Source of the DNA: CAIYHK01 sp964638795
GTDB taxonomy: Bacteria; Actinomycetota; Acidimicrobiia; Acidimicrobiales; Ilumatobacteraceae
NCBI GenBank assembly: GCA_964638795.1
Contig: CAZXAX010000058.1
Coordinates: 1 to 10,346 of the forward strand
Direction of reading: 5' to 3'
DNA: 10,346 nucleotides
Shown: positions 1-6,533 of the stretch, one piece after another
Layout of the letters: each line of letters starts with the position of its first letter
How positions within the stretch are numbered: the stretch's first letter is position 1
Notes under the pieces: model-generated
The model's database searches: none
The model's input: the letters and a program-made list of their open reading frames with translations, nothing else
Told to the model about the DNA's origin: nothing
Position numbers and translations under genes: made by a program

Positions 1-54
1 GGCTTGAGTCTCTTGTTGATGGGTTACTTCGTGAGGATTTTACGTAGGGCTTAA
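1..54 (+). other. possible 3' end of an upstream gene (frame ambiguous)
   Basis: Two + strand frames stay open from the left edge. One ends in TAA at 52-54 and would give a hydrophobic tail with basic residues (GLSLLLMGYFVRILRRA). The other ends in TAG at 45-47 and would give LESLVDGLLREDFT, which looks like a soluble tail. Neither is long enough to decide on codon use, and no product can be named. A gene ending just upstream of the transporter leader is likely, but which frame is real is unknown. Confidence 0.2.
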
Positions 55-117
55 AAATCAACGATTTCTGACTTCCGCTTCGACTCAGAACGATTGGGCC
101 ACAATCAGTCCTTTCAT

Positions 118-126
118 TGTGATAAT
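118..126 (+). promoter_or_regulatory. possible extended -10 promoter of the transporter operon
   Basis: TGT-GATAAT (118-126) fits an extended -10 element, TGN followed by a hexamer with five of six matches to TATAAT. No good -35 hexamer lies 16-18 bp upstream; the nearest candidate, TTGGGC at 94-99, is 21 bp away. Transcription would begin near 133 and leave a leader of about 118 nt before the binding-protein start at 251. The inverted repeat CACAAT (100-105) / ATTGTG (116-121) touches this box and could be an operator. This is a pattern match only. Confidence 0.3.
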
Positions 127-192
127 TGTCGTCCAGTTGAAATCATTAGTTAATCATCGAGTAGGCGCTCGTACACCTTGGTTTAACTTGCG

Positions 193-239
193 TTTGCCAG
201 TCTTCCTATCAGTCAGAAAATCTGACCACAATTGGCAGG
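193..239 (+). promoter_or_regulatory. nested hairpin in the transporter leader reaching the ribosome binding site
   Basis: The perfect inverted repeat GTCAGA-AAA-TCTGAC lies at 212-226. Around it, TGCCA (195-199) is complementary to TGGCA (233-237). G-U pairs at 193-194 with 238-239, and the pairs 200-232 and 201-231, extend the outer stem to about nine pairs. The 3' arm includes the first bases of the likely Shine-Dalgarno sequence AGGGAG (237-242). As RNA it could partly hide the ribosome binding site; as DNA the inner palindrome could be a repressor site. Neither role is shown. Confidence 0.35.
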
Positions 240-250
240 GAGACCAAAAT

Positions 251-1405
251 ATGAATAAAAGATTACGGCTGATTTTTGGCCTATTGGCAGCGCTTAGCGT
301 AGGAGTGGCCGCTTGTAGTGATAGCGAATCTGGTGAAACAACCTCAACTGGTTCTGATTCAAGTTCGACCAATGTGGATGTGGCCGATCCGATCACTGCG
401 CTCTACGAGGATTGCAAAGAAGAGGGCAAAGTTAACCTGATCGCCCTTCCTGACGAATGGGCAAATTACAAAGGAATTCTTCAATCTTTCCGCGACAAGT
501 ACCCCGGAGTTGAGAATCCTGTAGCAAATCCAGATGCGTCATCAGCCGATGAAATGGCAGCCGTAGAAACTCTCGCGGGCCAGCCGGATATGCCGGACAA
601 CGTTGATGTCAGCCCAGCGATTGCCCAAGAAATGGTTGACAAGGGCCTGTTTGAACCATATGTGCTGACAACTGATGCCGATATTCCAGCTGGTTTGAAG
701 GACGCGGATAACAATTGGACGGCTGCTTACTACGGAATCATGGCGATTACGACAAACACGAAGATTGTTCCCAATGCACCAAAGACTTTTGCGGATCTTA
801 TGAAGCCTGAATACAAGGGTCTTGTCGCTTTGAATGGTGATCCCCGTGAAGCTGGGGCGGCATTCGCAGCGGTCATGGCTGCATCATTCGCCAACGGCGG
901 CAGTGCCGATGACATTCAGCCTGGCATTGACTATTTTGCCGAGCTGAAGGAAAGCGGAAACTTAGGTAGTACTGACGTAACGAAGGAAACAGTTCTTACT
1001 GGTGAAACACCGATTGCAATTGACTGGAGTTATAACGTTCCAGGTCTTGCTGCTGAGCTTGAATCTGCTGGAATCACTTATGAGACCAACTTCCCGGAAG
1101 ATGGAATTTATGGCGGGTTCTATGGCCAAGGCGTGATTAAGGACAGCCCACACCAGGCATGTTCAAAACTCTGGATGGAACATATCTTCTCCGACGAAGG
1201 TGCGCTTGGGTACCTCGAAGGTGGGGCTGTGCCGGCGCGTATTGAGGCACTTACCGAAGCCGGTTTGGTGACCGAAGATATGAAGAAGAACCTTCCACCA
1301 GATGAACTCCTCTCGCAAGTCAAGTTCCTGACCCCTGCACAAGTTGAATCCGCCAAAGAAGTTCTGGCAACCAACTGGGGTCCGATGGTCGCAGACGCGG
1401 GTTGA
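251..1405 (+). CDS. ABC transporter substrate-binding lipoprotein
   Basis: This 384-residue protein is the extracytoplasmic binding component of the importer encoded by the next three genes. Residues 1-21 are a lipoprotein signal peptide (basic MNKRLR, then a hydrophobic stretch) ending in the lipobox VAAC with lipidated C22. A Ser/Thr/Asp-rich linker (about 23-45) tethers the two-lobed domain to the membrane. The segment WTAAYYGIMAITTNT, followed by PKTFADLMKPEYKG and NGDP, and the C-terminal FSDEGALGYLEGGAVPAR, are typical of the solute-binding class serving polyamine, Fe(III) and 2-aminoethylphosphonate importers. The adjacent Tyr pair used by many ferric-binding proteins near the C-terminus is not evident, so iron is not favoured, but the ligand remains unknown. 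ATG 251 is chosen over an in-frame upstream start at 119 because it has AGGGAG eight bases upstream and begins a proper signal peptide. The TGA stop overlaps the next start. Confidence 0.9.
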   Translation: MNKRLRLIFGLLAALSVGVAACSDSESGETTSTGSDSSSTNVDVADPITALYEDCKEEGKVNLIALPDEWANYKGILQSFRDKYPGVENPVANPDASSADEMAAVETLAGQPDMPDNVDVSPAIAQEMVDKGLFEPYVLTTDADIPAGLKDADNNWTAAYYGIMAITTNTKIVPNAPKTFADLMKPEYKGLVALNGDPREAGAAFAAVMAASFANGGSADDIQPGIDYFAELKESGNLGSTDVTKETVLTGETPIAIDWSYNVPGLAAELESAGITYETNFPEDGIYGGFYGQGVIKDSPHQACSKLWMEHIFSDEGALGYLEGGAVPARIEALTEAGLVTEDMKKNLPPDELLSQVKFLTPAQVESAKEVLATNWGPMVADAG

Positions 1406-2298
1406 TTTCCCCCCAAGCAGCAAAGGACGGGATCACCTCGCGTCGGGTGGTCCCGTCCGCTGTAATTAACTGGTTGGGTCTAGCACCATTTTTTACGGTG
1501 CTAGTTCTTTTCCTATTTGTGCCTGCTATCGGGGTTTTCGTTCAAGCACTGCACGATGCAGATGGCTCTATCGGACTTGAATCAATGCGTGAAGCGATAA
1601 CTGGCCAGAATTTGGACGCCTTCCTATTTTCTTTCACATTTGCTCTCGGTGCTGCATTAGTTGGTGCTGTTTTCGGCTTTTTCTTGACCTATGCCATTAC
1701 GACCATTCAACGCCCTCGTTGGATAAAGAGTGCAGTCGTTTCGTTCAGTGGCGTAGCGGCAAATATGGGCGGGGTTTTGCTGGCATTTGCCTTTCTGAGT
1801 CTGCTTGGTCGCCAGGGCCTGATGACTAAGTTGCTTGGTGCACTTGGGTGGAATCTGTACGACGGTGATTTCAGTCTTGGAAGTGTTGCGGGATTAGTTG
1901 TCGTTTACTCGTATTTCAACATCCCCCTCATGGTTCTCGTATCACTGGCCGCGGTTGAAAACGTTCAAGCATCATGGCGCGAGGCATGTTCGAGCCTCGG
2001 TGGTGGAAGCTTTACCTACTGGCGCAGAATCGCCCTGCCGATCTTGTCCCCCGCACTTATTAGTGGGTTTTTGCTTCTGTTCGTTAACTCATTTAGTGCC
2101 TACGCAACAGCGCGTGCGCTCACAGATAACTCCAAAATTGTCCCCCTGCGGATTGGTTTCTTCTTGAGTGGTGATATCAAGACGGGCACCGATTCCGTTG
2201 GTTTTGCGCTTGCTGCTTGGATGATCATCGTTATGGGCTTAGCAATGGCTGTGTATTGGTTTGCACGCCGACGATCAGAGCGGTGGTTGCGTGCCTAA
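1402..2298 (+). CDS. ABC transporter permease (first membrane subunit)
   Basis: This 298-residue integral membrane protein forms half of the transport channel. About six hydrophobic helices are visible (approximately residues 26-47, 74-98, 112-135, 160-183, 216-238, 265-287). Between helices four and five lies a clear EAA loop, EACSSLGGGSFTYWRRIALP (194-213), the coupling helix that contacts the ATPase. Size and layout match the PotB/FbpB-type permease family. The proposed start is TTG 1402, whose TTGA overlaps the preceding TGA by 4 nt and suggests translational coupling. GTG 1447 is an in-frame alternative that would remove 15 polar residues before helix 1. Neither has a convincing Shine-Dalgarno sequence, so the N-terminus is less certain than the rest. 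Confidence 0.9.
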   Translation: MISPQAAKDGITSRRVVPSAVINWLGLAPFFTVLVLFLFVPAIGVFVQALHDADGSIGLESMREAITGQNLDAFLFSFTFALGAALVGAVFGFFLTYAITTIQRPRWIKSAVVSFSGVAANMGGVLLAFAFLSLLGRQGLMTKLLGALGWNLYDGDFSLGSVAGLVVVYSYFNIPLMVLVSLAAVENVQASWREACSSLGGGSFTYWRRIALPILSPALISGFLLLFVNSFSAYATARALTDNSKIVPLRIGFFLSGDIKTGTDSVGFALAAWMIIVMGLAMAVYWFARRRSERWLRA

Positions 2299-3115
2299 GG
2301 TGTTCTCTCGGCTGTGGCGAGCCCTAGTACTTCTAACAGCAGGAGCATTCTTTGTATTGCCGCTCTATGCCATGGTGCGTTTTGCCTTTCAGAATGTTCT
2401 GGTAGTTGATCTCACTTGGGGCAAGATCTTTAGCAATTGGTCATTCGAAAAATTCACCTCCGCCTTTCAATCGTCAAGTTTTTGGGATTCGTTCTGGTAC
2501 AGCATCAGATTGGCACTTCTGACGAGTGCTTTAATGTGCACACTGGTGGTGCCAACTGTGATCTGGGTGCAACTCCGCATGCCAAGACTCCGGTCATTGG
2601 TCGAATTCTTAACGTTGCTTCCGTATGTGATTCCTGCGATTGGGCTAGTTGCAGGAATAGTGGTGATCAAACCACACGTTCGATGGTTTATCGCTAGCGA
2701 CTATGCGCTGGTCCCTTTCTATCTCGTGCTTTCTTTACCCTTTACGTTTCGGGCTCTGGATAATGCGCTTAGAAGTATTGATCTTGTAACGCTCGTCACG
2801 GCATCCAGAAGTCTGGGTGCATCGTGGACACAGACTTTGATTCGTGTCATTGTTCCAAACATTAGGACGGCAGTAGTGTCCGCGGTGTTCCTGACGATTG
2901 CTGTGGTGCTGGGCGAATACACCATTGCTGATGTTCTTTTGAAGCGAACTTTGCCTGCTTTTACCGTTGAATATCGTGGTTCCGACCCGCGAGGTGGCTA
3001 TGCACTGGCAGTGGCAACCCTTCTCTTTACGACGGTCTTATTCATGGTTTTGAGTTTGATCACGCGTTCAAAACAGGAAAAGTCAAAATGGAAGGTCGAA
3101 CATGGCAAAGATTGA
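2291..3115 (+). CDS. ABC transporter permease (second membrane subunit)
   Basis: This 274-residue membrane protein is the partner of the preceding permease, matching the PotC/FbpB-half type in length and hydrophobic pattern. Helices are visible at about residues 9-32, 70-93, 106-126, 138-155, 194-215 and 237-257. The coupling loop (about 167-191) keeps the Gly and the basic/hydrophobic end (SLGASW, then LIRVIVPN) but has Thr-Ala-Ser where Glu-Ala-Ala is usual. GTG 2291 is chosen because it overlaps the previous TAA by 8 nt and begins right before the first helix. GTG 2300 and TTG 2261 are alternatives, and no strong ribosome site separates them. The C-terminal tail is highly charged and overlaps the ATPase gene by 14 nt. 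Confidence 0.88.
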   Translation: MPKVFSRLWRALVLLTAGAFFVLPLYAMVRFAFQNVLVVDLTWGKIFSNWSFEKFTSAFQSSSFWDSFWYSIRLALLTSALMCTLVVPTVIWVQLRMPRLRSLVEFLTLLPYVIPAIGLVAGIVVIKPHVRWFIASDYALVPFYLVLSLPFTFRALDNALRSIDLVTLVTASRSLGASWTQTLIRVIVPNIRTAVVSAVFLTIAVVLGEYTIADVLLKRTLPAFTVEYRGSDPRGGYALAVATLLFTTVLFMVLSLITRSKQEKSKWKVEHGKD

Positions 3116-4151
3116 GTTCTCAAGTATTTCCAAGAACTATGGAAAAACAGCGGCGCTAAGAGAGTTCAATCTCAGTGTTAAACATGGTGAACTTGTCTCG
3201 CTTGTAGGTCCATCTGGCTGTGGTAAGACGACAGCGTTGAGGATCGCCGCTGGGTTTGTTATTCCTGACGATGGCTCGGTCATCATTGACGGCGCCGATG
3301 CAACCGAGCAATCAGCTCAAAAGAGAAACATGGGAATGGTGTTTCAAAATTACAGTCTGTTTCCGAATCTAACGGTTTTCGGAAACGTCGAGTTTGGTTT
3401 GCGAACTCGAAAAGTTCGATCAGTTCAGCGCAGGAAGTTAGTAGGTGAAACGATTGAGATGGTCCGACTCAATGGGCTTGAGGACCGCTATCCACATCAA
3501 CTCTCGGGAGGTCAACAACAACGTGTAGCGCTTGCTAGAGCTTTGGCGTTCAGGCCGACAATGCTTCTATTAGACGAACCCCTTTCAGCATTAGATGCAA
3601 AAGTGCGATTGGAGGTGAGAAGCGAGATCAGGCGCCTGCAGTCCGAACTAGGTGTCACCACAATATTCGTAACGCATGATCAAGAAGAGGCTCTTTCAAT
3701 TAGCGATCGACTGGCCGTGATGTCAGACGGTGTAGTTGAACAAGTTGGTACTCCGATTGACATTTATCGCCATCCCGTGAATTCGTTTGTTGCTCAATTT
3801 GTTGGAACGATCATCGAACTTGAAGCGACGGTTCTGTCTGCTTCGTTGGTTGATATTGCCGGTCAGGTAGTCCAATTGCCCCAAAGCGAGTATCGCGTTG
3901 GAAGAAAACTAAAGCTTTCGGTGCGACCCGAGGAATTCGAAATTTGTGCGACGAGCGTCTATTCCGGATGTATGAAGGGTAAGGTGACGCGACGCGAGTT
4001 CCGTGGGGCAAGTTCAATCCTCGAAGTACGGGTCGCTGGATTGGAGTCAGCGCTTCAGGTGCTGGTTGCCCAAAATGAGGAAATCCCCAACAAGGATGAA
4101 AACGTTTTTGTTCGCATCCGACCGGACTTTAAACGCATCACACCAGTTTGA
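3102..4151 (+). CDS. ABC transporter ATP-binding protein
   Basis: This 349-residue ATPase powers the importer from the cytoplasmic side. All motifs are intact: Walker A GPSGCGKTT (36-44), Q-loop Gln82 in MVFQNYSLFPN, signature LSGGQQQR (134-141), Walker B MLLLDEP (154-160), D-loop SALD (162-165) and switch His192 in VTHDQEEAL. After the nucleotide-binding domain, residues from about 240 to the end form the extra C-terminal TOBE-type region (including LSVRPEEFEI) typical of PotA/FbpC/MalK-class subunits, often a regulatory or subunit-contact region. ATG 3102 has GAAGG seven bases upstream and lies inside the end of the permease gene. Gene order and overlaps make it the last core member of the importer operon. 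Confidence 0.95.
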   Translation: MAKIEFSSISKNYGKTAALREFNLSVKHGELVSLVGPSGCGKTTALRIAAGFVIPDDGSVIIDGADATEQSAQKRNMGMVFQNYSLFPNLTVFGNVEFGLRTRKVRSVQRRKLVGETIEMVRLNGLEDRYPHQLSGGQQQRVALARALAFRPTMLLLDEPLSALDAKVRLEVRSEIRRLQSELGVTTIFVTHDQEEALSISDRLAVMSDGVVEQVGTPIDIYRHPVNSFVAQFVGTIIELEATVLSASLVDIAGQVVQLPQSEYRVGRKLKLSVRPEEFEICATSVYSGCMKGKVTRREFRGASSILEVRVAGLESALQVLVAQNEEIPNKDENVFVRIRPDFKRITPV

Positions 4152-4179
4152 GAGTGCCAGTTACCTTTAGGTGTCTTGC

Positions 4180-4194
4180 TAGTTTTGATTAATG
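4180..4194 (+). promoter_or_regulatory. putative leaderless promoter -10 box of the hydratase gene
   Basis: TAGTTT (4180-4185) fits the TANNNT -10 pattern and ends exactly 6 nt before ATG 4192, the spacing at which transcription would start on the A of the start codon. No Shine-Dalgarno sequence lies at a useful distance; AGGTG at 4169-4173 is 18 nt away. Leaderless genes of this layout are common in actinobacteria. No clear -35 element is seen. Confidence 0.4.
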
Positions 4195-4983
4195 GCGAGT
4201 ATGTCGCTCAAAAGACTCCACGGTCCATTCAGGACTGAACTAAACAAGTTTCGAATTGAAGCATTTTGTGAGGTGGTTGGCATCACGCCGACGGCCAATG
4301 TGCCGATTAGTTACTTGGCGATGCTTGCTTGGGCGGTGCAGTGGGATGCATTCGGAGCGATACCACCCGAAGTGATGAATGCAGCCGGGGCAAGGGTGCA
4401 CGGCGAGCATGAGATCCGGTTGCACGAGAGCATCAAACCAGGTGAGTGGTTGGAGACACATTCACGCTTGATCGGAGTCAGGCCGAATCGCGCAGGGACT
4501 GTTGCAATCCAACACATTGTCCATGCAAAGGATGGCCAATTGGTGGCTGAACAGTGGTGGTCACTTTTTCTTGGAGGGGTTCAACTGGAATCAGCAGGCG
4601 ACGGCGCTCCGGATCACACATTTCCTGAAGAGGCACGCGCGAGCCACCTGCGCACTGTCTCGGTTCCAGTTACCAAGAGAACAGCGCGCGATTACGCAGC
4701 AGTGTCTGGTGATTGGGCGGATCATCATTTCGATACTGAATCAGCGGCTCGTAGCGGAGCGGCTGCACCATTCCTGCACGGGCTCTGTACGTTTGCAATA
4801 TGTGCAAATGCCGCAAGTGACGGCCGAGATATCAAGCGCGTTGCTGCCCGATTTGCAGCTCCGGCAATGCTCGACAACGACATCAACGTGGATGTCTTTT
4901 CAATTGGCGCTGTAGGAAATGTATTTGAGGCAAATTGTGCTGGCGCAAAAGTTGCCTCAAATGGTGTCGTTGAGTTTCGCTGA
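4192..4983 (+). CDS. MaoC-type double-hotdog enoyl-CoA hydratase (hydratase 2-like)
   Basis: This 263-residue protein probably hydrates a trans-2-enoyl-CoA or a related acyl-CoA in the cytoplasm, giving the (R)-3-hydroxy product. The N-terminal hotdog half carries VHGEHE (69-74) and a strand ending in WWSLFLGG. The C-terminal half carries the hydratase-2 active site SGDWADHH, with Asp174 and His179 in the D-x4-H spacing, then FLHGLCTF (194-201) and ARFAAP. These match the order seen in the hydratase 2 domain of peroxisomal multifunctional enzyme 2. It is slightly shorter than usual at the N-terminus, about 263 residues against nearly 290 for typical relatives. It lies 40 nt after the ATPase gene on the same strand, so it may share the operon, but a leaderless promoter of its own is also plausible. 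ATG 4201 is an alternative start. The true acyl-CoA substrate is unknown. Confidence 0.85.
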   Translation: MASMSLKRLHGPFRTELNKFRIEAFCEVVGITPTANVPISYLAMLAWAVQWDAFGAIPPEVMNAAGARVHGEHEIRLHESIKPGEWLETHSRLIGVRPNRAGTVAIQHIVHAKDGQLVAEQWWSLFLGGVQLESAGDGAPDHTFPEEARASHLRTVSVPVTKRTARDYAAVSGDWADHHFDTESAARSGAAAPFLHGLCTFAICANAASDGRDIKRVAARFAAPAMLDNDINVDVFSIGAVGNVFEANCAGAKVASNGVVEFR

Positions 4984-4986
4984 CTC

Positions 4987-5550
4987 TCAGCCGCCAAGCC
5001 CGCCGATTCCGCAGTCGGATGCAGCCGACATCACTATGCCTGAAAGGTCCTCTTGGGCAGAGCTTGTGTCAATTCCAAGCAGTCCATCAACTATGTAGCT
5101 CTGCATTTCTTCGCCTTCAATGATGGTGTCAGCAAGACATTTGATGTTCTCCTCGGTGGCGCCAGCACCCAATGAGCCAGAAAAAGAATCAGCGATTTTT
5201 TCTGACAGGTCAGCACAGTCACCATCGAACAACATTGAGCGCAGTTCTTCGCGTTGATCGTCGTCCACGGGAGGCATCTGGATATCTTCGTTTTCAGCAA
5301 GGTCTGTTGGAGTAATTCCTTCCTCGACAAAAGCATCCACACCGATCACATCAACCAAGCGTTCTGCAATACACGAGCTTTCCTCGGTTGTGAACGACGT
5401 CGTTCCATCACCATCGGTTTCAAGGCCAGCAGTAATCGCTTCGATGTATTCCTGCTTCTTGTCCTCTGATCCTGAGCTGTCAGAGCCACCCCCACATGCA
5501 GAAATAACTAATGCGAGAGTAAACGCAGATGCGTAGCGGGCGATTTTCAT
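4987..5550 (-). CDS. secreted acidic lipoprotein with two cysteine-bearing modules, unknown function
   Basis: This 187-residue protein has a lipoprotein signal peptide (MKIARYAS, hydrophobic core, ISAC lipobox with C19) followed by a Gly/Ser/Asp linker, so it should be anchored outside the membrane. The rest is strongly acidic. Apart from C19 it has four Cys, at 60, 112, 138 and 180. They fall in two similar modules: TEESSCIAERLVDVIG leading to C112, and TEENIKCLADTIIEG leading to C180, suggesting an internal duplication with one disulfide per module. From memory, similar Cys-paired proteins with phrases like GITPTDLA occur in Acidimicrobiia, but no function is known to me. ATG at 5550 is preceded by a strong AGGAGG (complement of 5555-5560). 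It lies 47 nt downstream of the oxidoreductase gene on the same strand, so they may be cotranscribed. Its stop is 3 nt from that of the convergent hydratase gene. Confidence 0.8.
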   Translation of the reverse strand: MKIARYASAFTLALVISACGGGSDSSGSEDKKQEYIEAITAGLETDGDGTTSFTTEESSCIAERLVDVIGVDAFVEEGITPTDLAENEDIQMPPVDDDQREELRSMLFDGDCADLSEKIADSFSGSLGAGATEENIKCLADTIIEGEEMQSYIVDGLLGIDTSSAQEDLSGIVMSAASDCGIGGLGG

Positions 5551-5597
5551 GTTGCCTCCTTGGCTATTGCGAGCCTAGGGCGTATCGAGGGCTGGAA

Positions 5598-6452
5598 TTA
5601 GATATCTAAGGACGGCCCAAGAATGGTTTCGGCGAATTCTTTGATTCCATCCAAAGCCTCGCGAGATGACTTCCACGGGCTGATCAACATTCGATCGATA
5701 CCGAACTCTCGGCCACGCTTAACGTCATCAAGACTTGTCACGGGACCACCACCCATTGTGATCTCGCATTTTTCAGTAATCCCAGCCGCGGCACGGATTT
5801 CATTTATCTTGGCAATTGACGCGGGTAATTGCTCCAACGAATGGTTCATCGGGATCCAGCCTTGACCAATTGTTGCCGCACGTCGCAACGCCGCAGGGCC
5901 ATCGCCGCCAACGATGATCGGTGGATGAGGCTTTGTGAATGGTTTGGGTTCAAATGCAACTTGATCAAAGTCAAAATGTGCACCGTGGTGCTCGATGATC
6001 TCATCGGTCCACAATTTGATGCATATCGCAAGTGACTCATCTACACGCTTTCCTCTAGTTGCAAAGTCGAGTCCAACTACATCCCATTCTTCTTTTAACC
6101 ACGAAGCACCGATGCCGAACAAAAATCGACCTTTGGAGACGATGTCCAAAGTTGTCGCGGCACGAGCAACAGTGAACGGGTGACGCAAACCAATGTTGTA
6201 AACATGAGTCCCAAACTTGATGTTCTCGGTCTTGCCAGCGAGAAATGCAAGGTATGTGAACACGTCATAGATGGGCACAGTCGCAGGTATGGGTGGGTGA
6301 TCTTGTCCCTGATGTGGGCTACCAGCTGCTTGAACCGGTATCACCATGTGCTCTGGAAGCCAGGCAGATTCGAATCCGAGTTGATCGCCTAATACCGCAA
6401 CACCTTCCCAAGATTTTGGATTGAGTGCGCCGAATGTGAGTCCAAATTTCAT
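5598..6452 (-). CDS. luciferase-like monooxygenase, probable F420-dependent oxidoreductase
   Basis: This 284-residue TIM-barrel enzyme belongs to the luciferase-like (LLM) superfamily, whose actinobacterial members mostly use coenzyme F420 and sometimes FMN. Visible family features are the first strand MKFGLTFGALNP, GFESAWLPEH (27-36), FGTHVYNIGLRHPF (80-93), the segment GRFLFGIGASWLKEEWD (108-124) followed by RGKRVDE, and the cofactor-phosphate region PPIIVGGDGPAALRRAA (177-193). These fit the Rv2161c-like group. Substrate and reaction cannot be assigned. ATG at 6452 is chosen because the protein then begins with the barrel strand and GGGGGAC lies just upstream; an in-frame ATG at 6491 would add 13 residues and start inside the terminator hairpin. 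The gene follows the HU terminator by 28 nt, so it needs a promoter in that gap or read-through. Confidence 0.87.
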   Translation of the reverse strand: MKFGLTFGALNPKSWEGVAVLGDQLGFESAWLPEHMVIPVQAAGSPHQGQDHPPIPATVPIYDVFTYLAFLAGKTENIKFGTHVYNIGLRHPFTVARAATTLDIVSKGRFLFGIGASWLKEEWDVVGLDFATRGKRVDESLAICIKLWTDEIIEHHGAHFDFDQVAFEPKPFTKPHPPIIVGGDGPAALRRAATIGQGWIPMNHSLEQLPASIAKINEIRAAAGITEKCEITMGGGPVTSLDDVKRGREFGIDRMLISPWKSSREALDGIKEFAETILGPSLDI

Positions 6453-6470
6453 GTAGTCCCCCGACTTCTC

Positions 6471-6476
6471 ACAATA
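6471..6476 (-). promoter_or_regulatory. possible -10 box for the oxidoreductase gene
   Basis: On the minus strand TATTGT (complement of 6471-6476) fits TANNNT and sits between the HU terminator and ATG 6452. Transcription from it would give a leader of about a dozen bases that still contains the GGGGG ribosome site. The corresponding -35 position falls within the terminator stem and has no consensus hexamer, so support is weak. Confidence 0.25.
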
Positions 6477-6480
6477 CGCA

Positions 6481-6510
6481 AAAGAACCCACCCCGAAGGG
6501 TGGGTTCTTT
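6481..6510 (-). terminator. intrinsic terminator of the HU gene
   Basis: A perfect 13-bp inverted repeat, AAAGAACCCACCC (6481-6493) and its complement (6498-6510), encloses a 4-nt loop. Read on the minus strand, the loop is TTCG closed by C-G, the very stable cUUCGg tetraloop. The 3' arm ends in TTCTTTT, giving a U-rich run. It begins 23 nt after the HU stop codon, fitting termination of a strongly expressed gene. The arms are T-rich at the end in both directions, so it could also work on the plus strand, though no plus-strand gene ends here. Confidence 0.9.
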
Positions 6511-6533
6511 CAAAGGACACAGAGTCCGAGGTG

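Noticed and set aside
66..90. Intrinsic terminator of the upstream gene (TTCTGA / TCAGAA)
   Set aside because: The stem is only 6 bp with a 13-nt loop and is not followed by a T-run.
119..250. N-terminal extension of the binding protein by 44 residues
   Set aside because: The extension has no ribosome site at its start, and it would place basic and polar residues before a normal lipoprotein signal peptide that begins at 251 with AGGGAG upstream.
60..250. Known riboswitch in the transporter leader
   Set aside because: No conserved core of a known riboswitch class (such as TPP, cobalamin, SAM or glycine) was recognised; only generic inverted repeats are present.
251..4151. Assignment as a ferric iron (FbpABC) importer
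   Set aside because: The overall family fits, but the binding protein does not show the adjacent tyrosine pair expected near its C-terminus, so only a substrate-unknown importer is claimed.
4502..4915. 137-codon plus-strand frame inside the hydratase gene
   Set aside because: It lies in another frame of a gene with conserved catalytic motifs and has no recognisable features or ribosome site.
6453..6491. Longer oxidoreductase start at 6491
   Set aside because: This start lies inside the HU terminator stem and adds 13 residues that are not expected before the first barrel strand; ATG 6452 has its own ribosome site.
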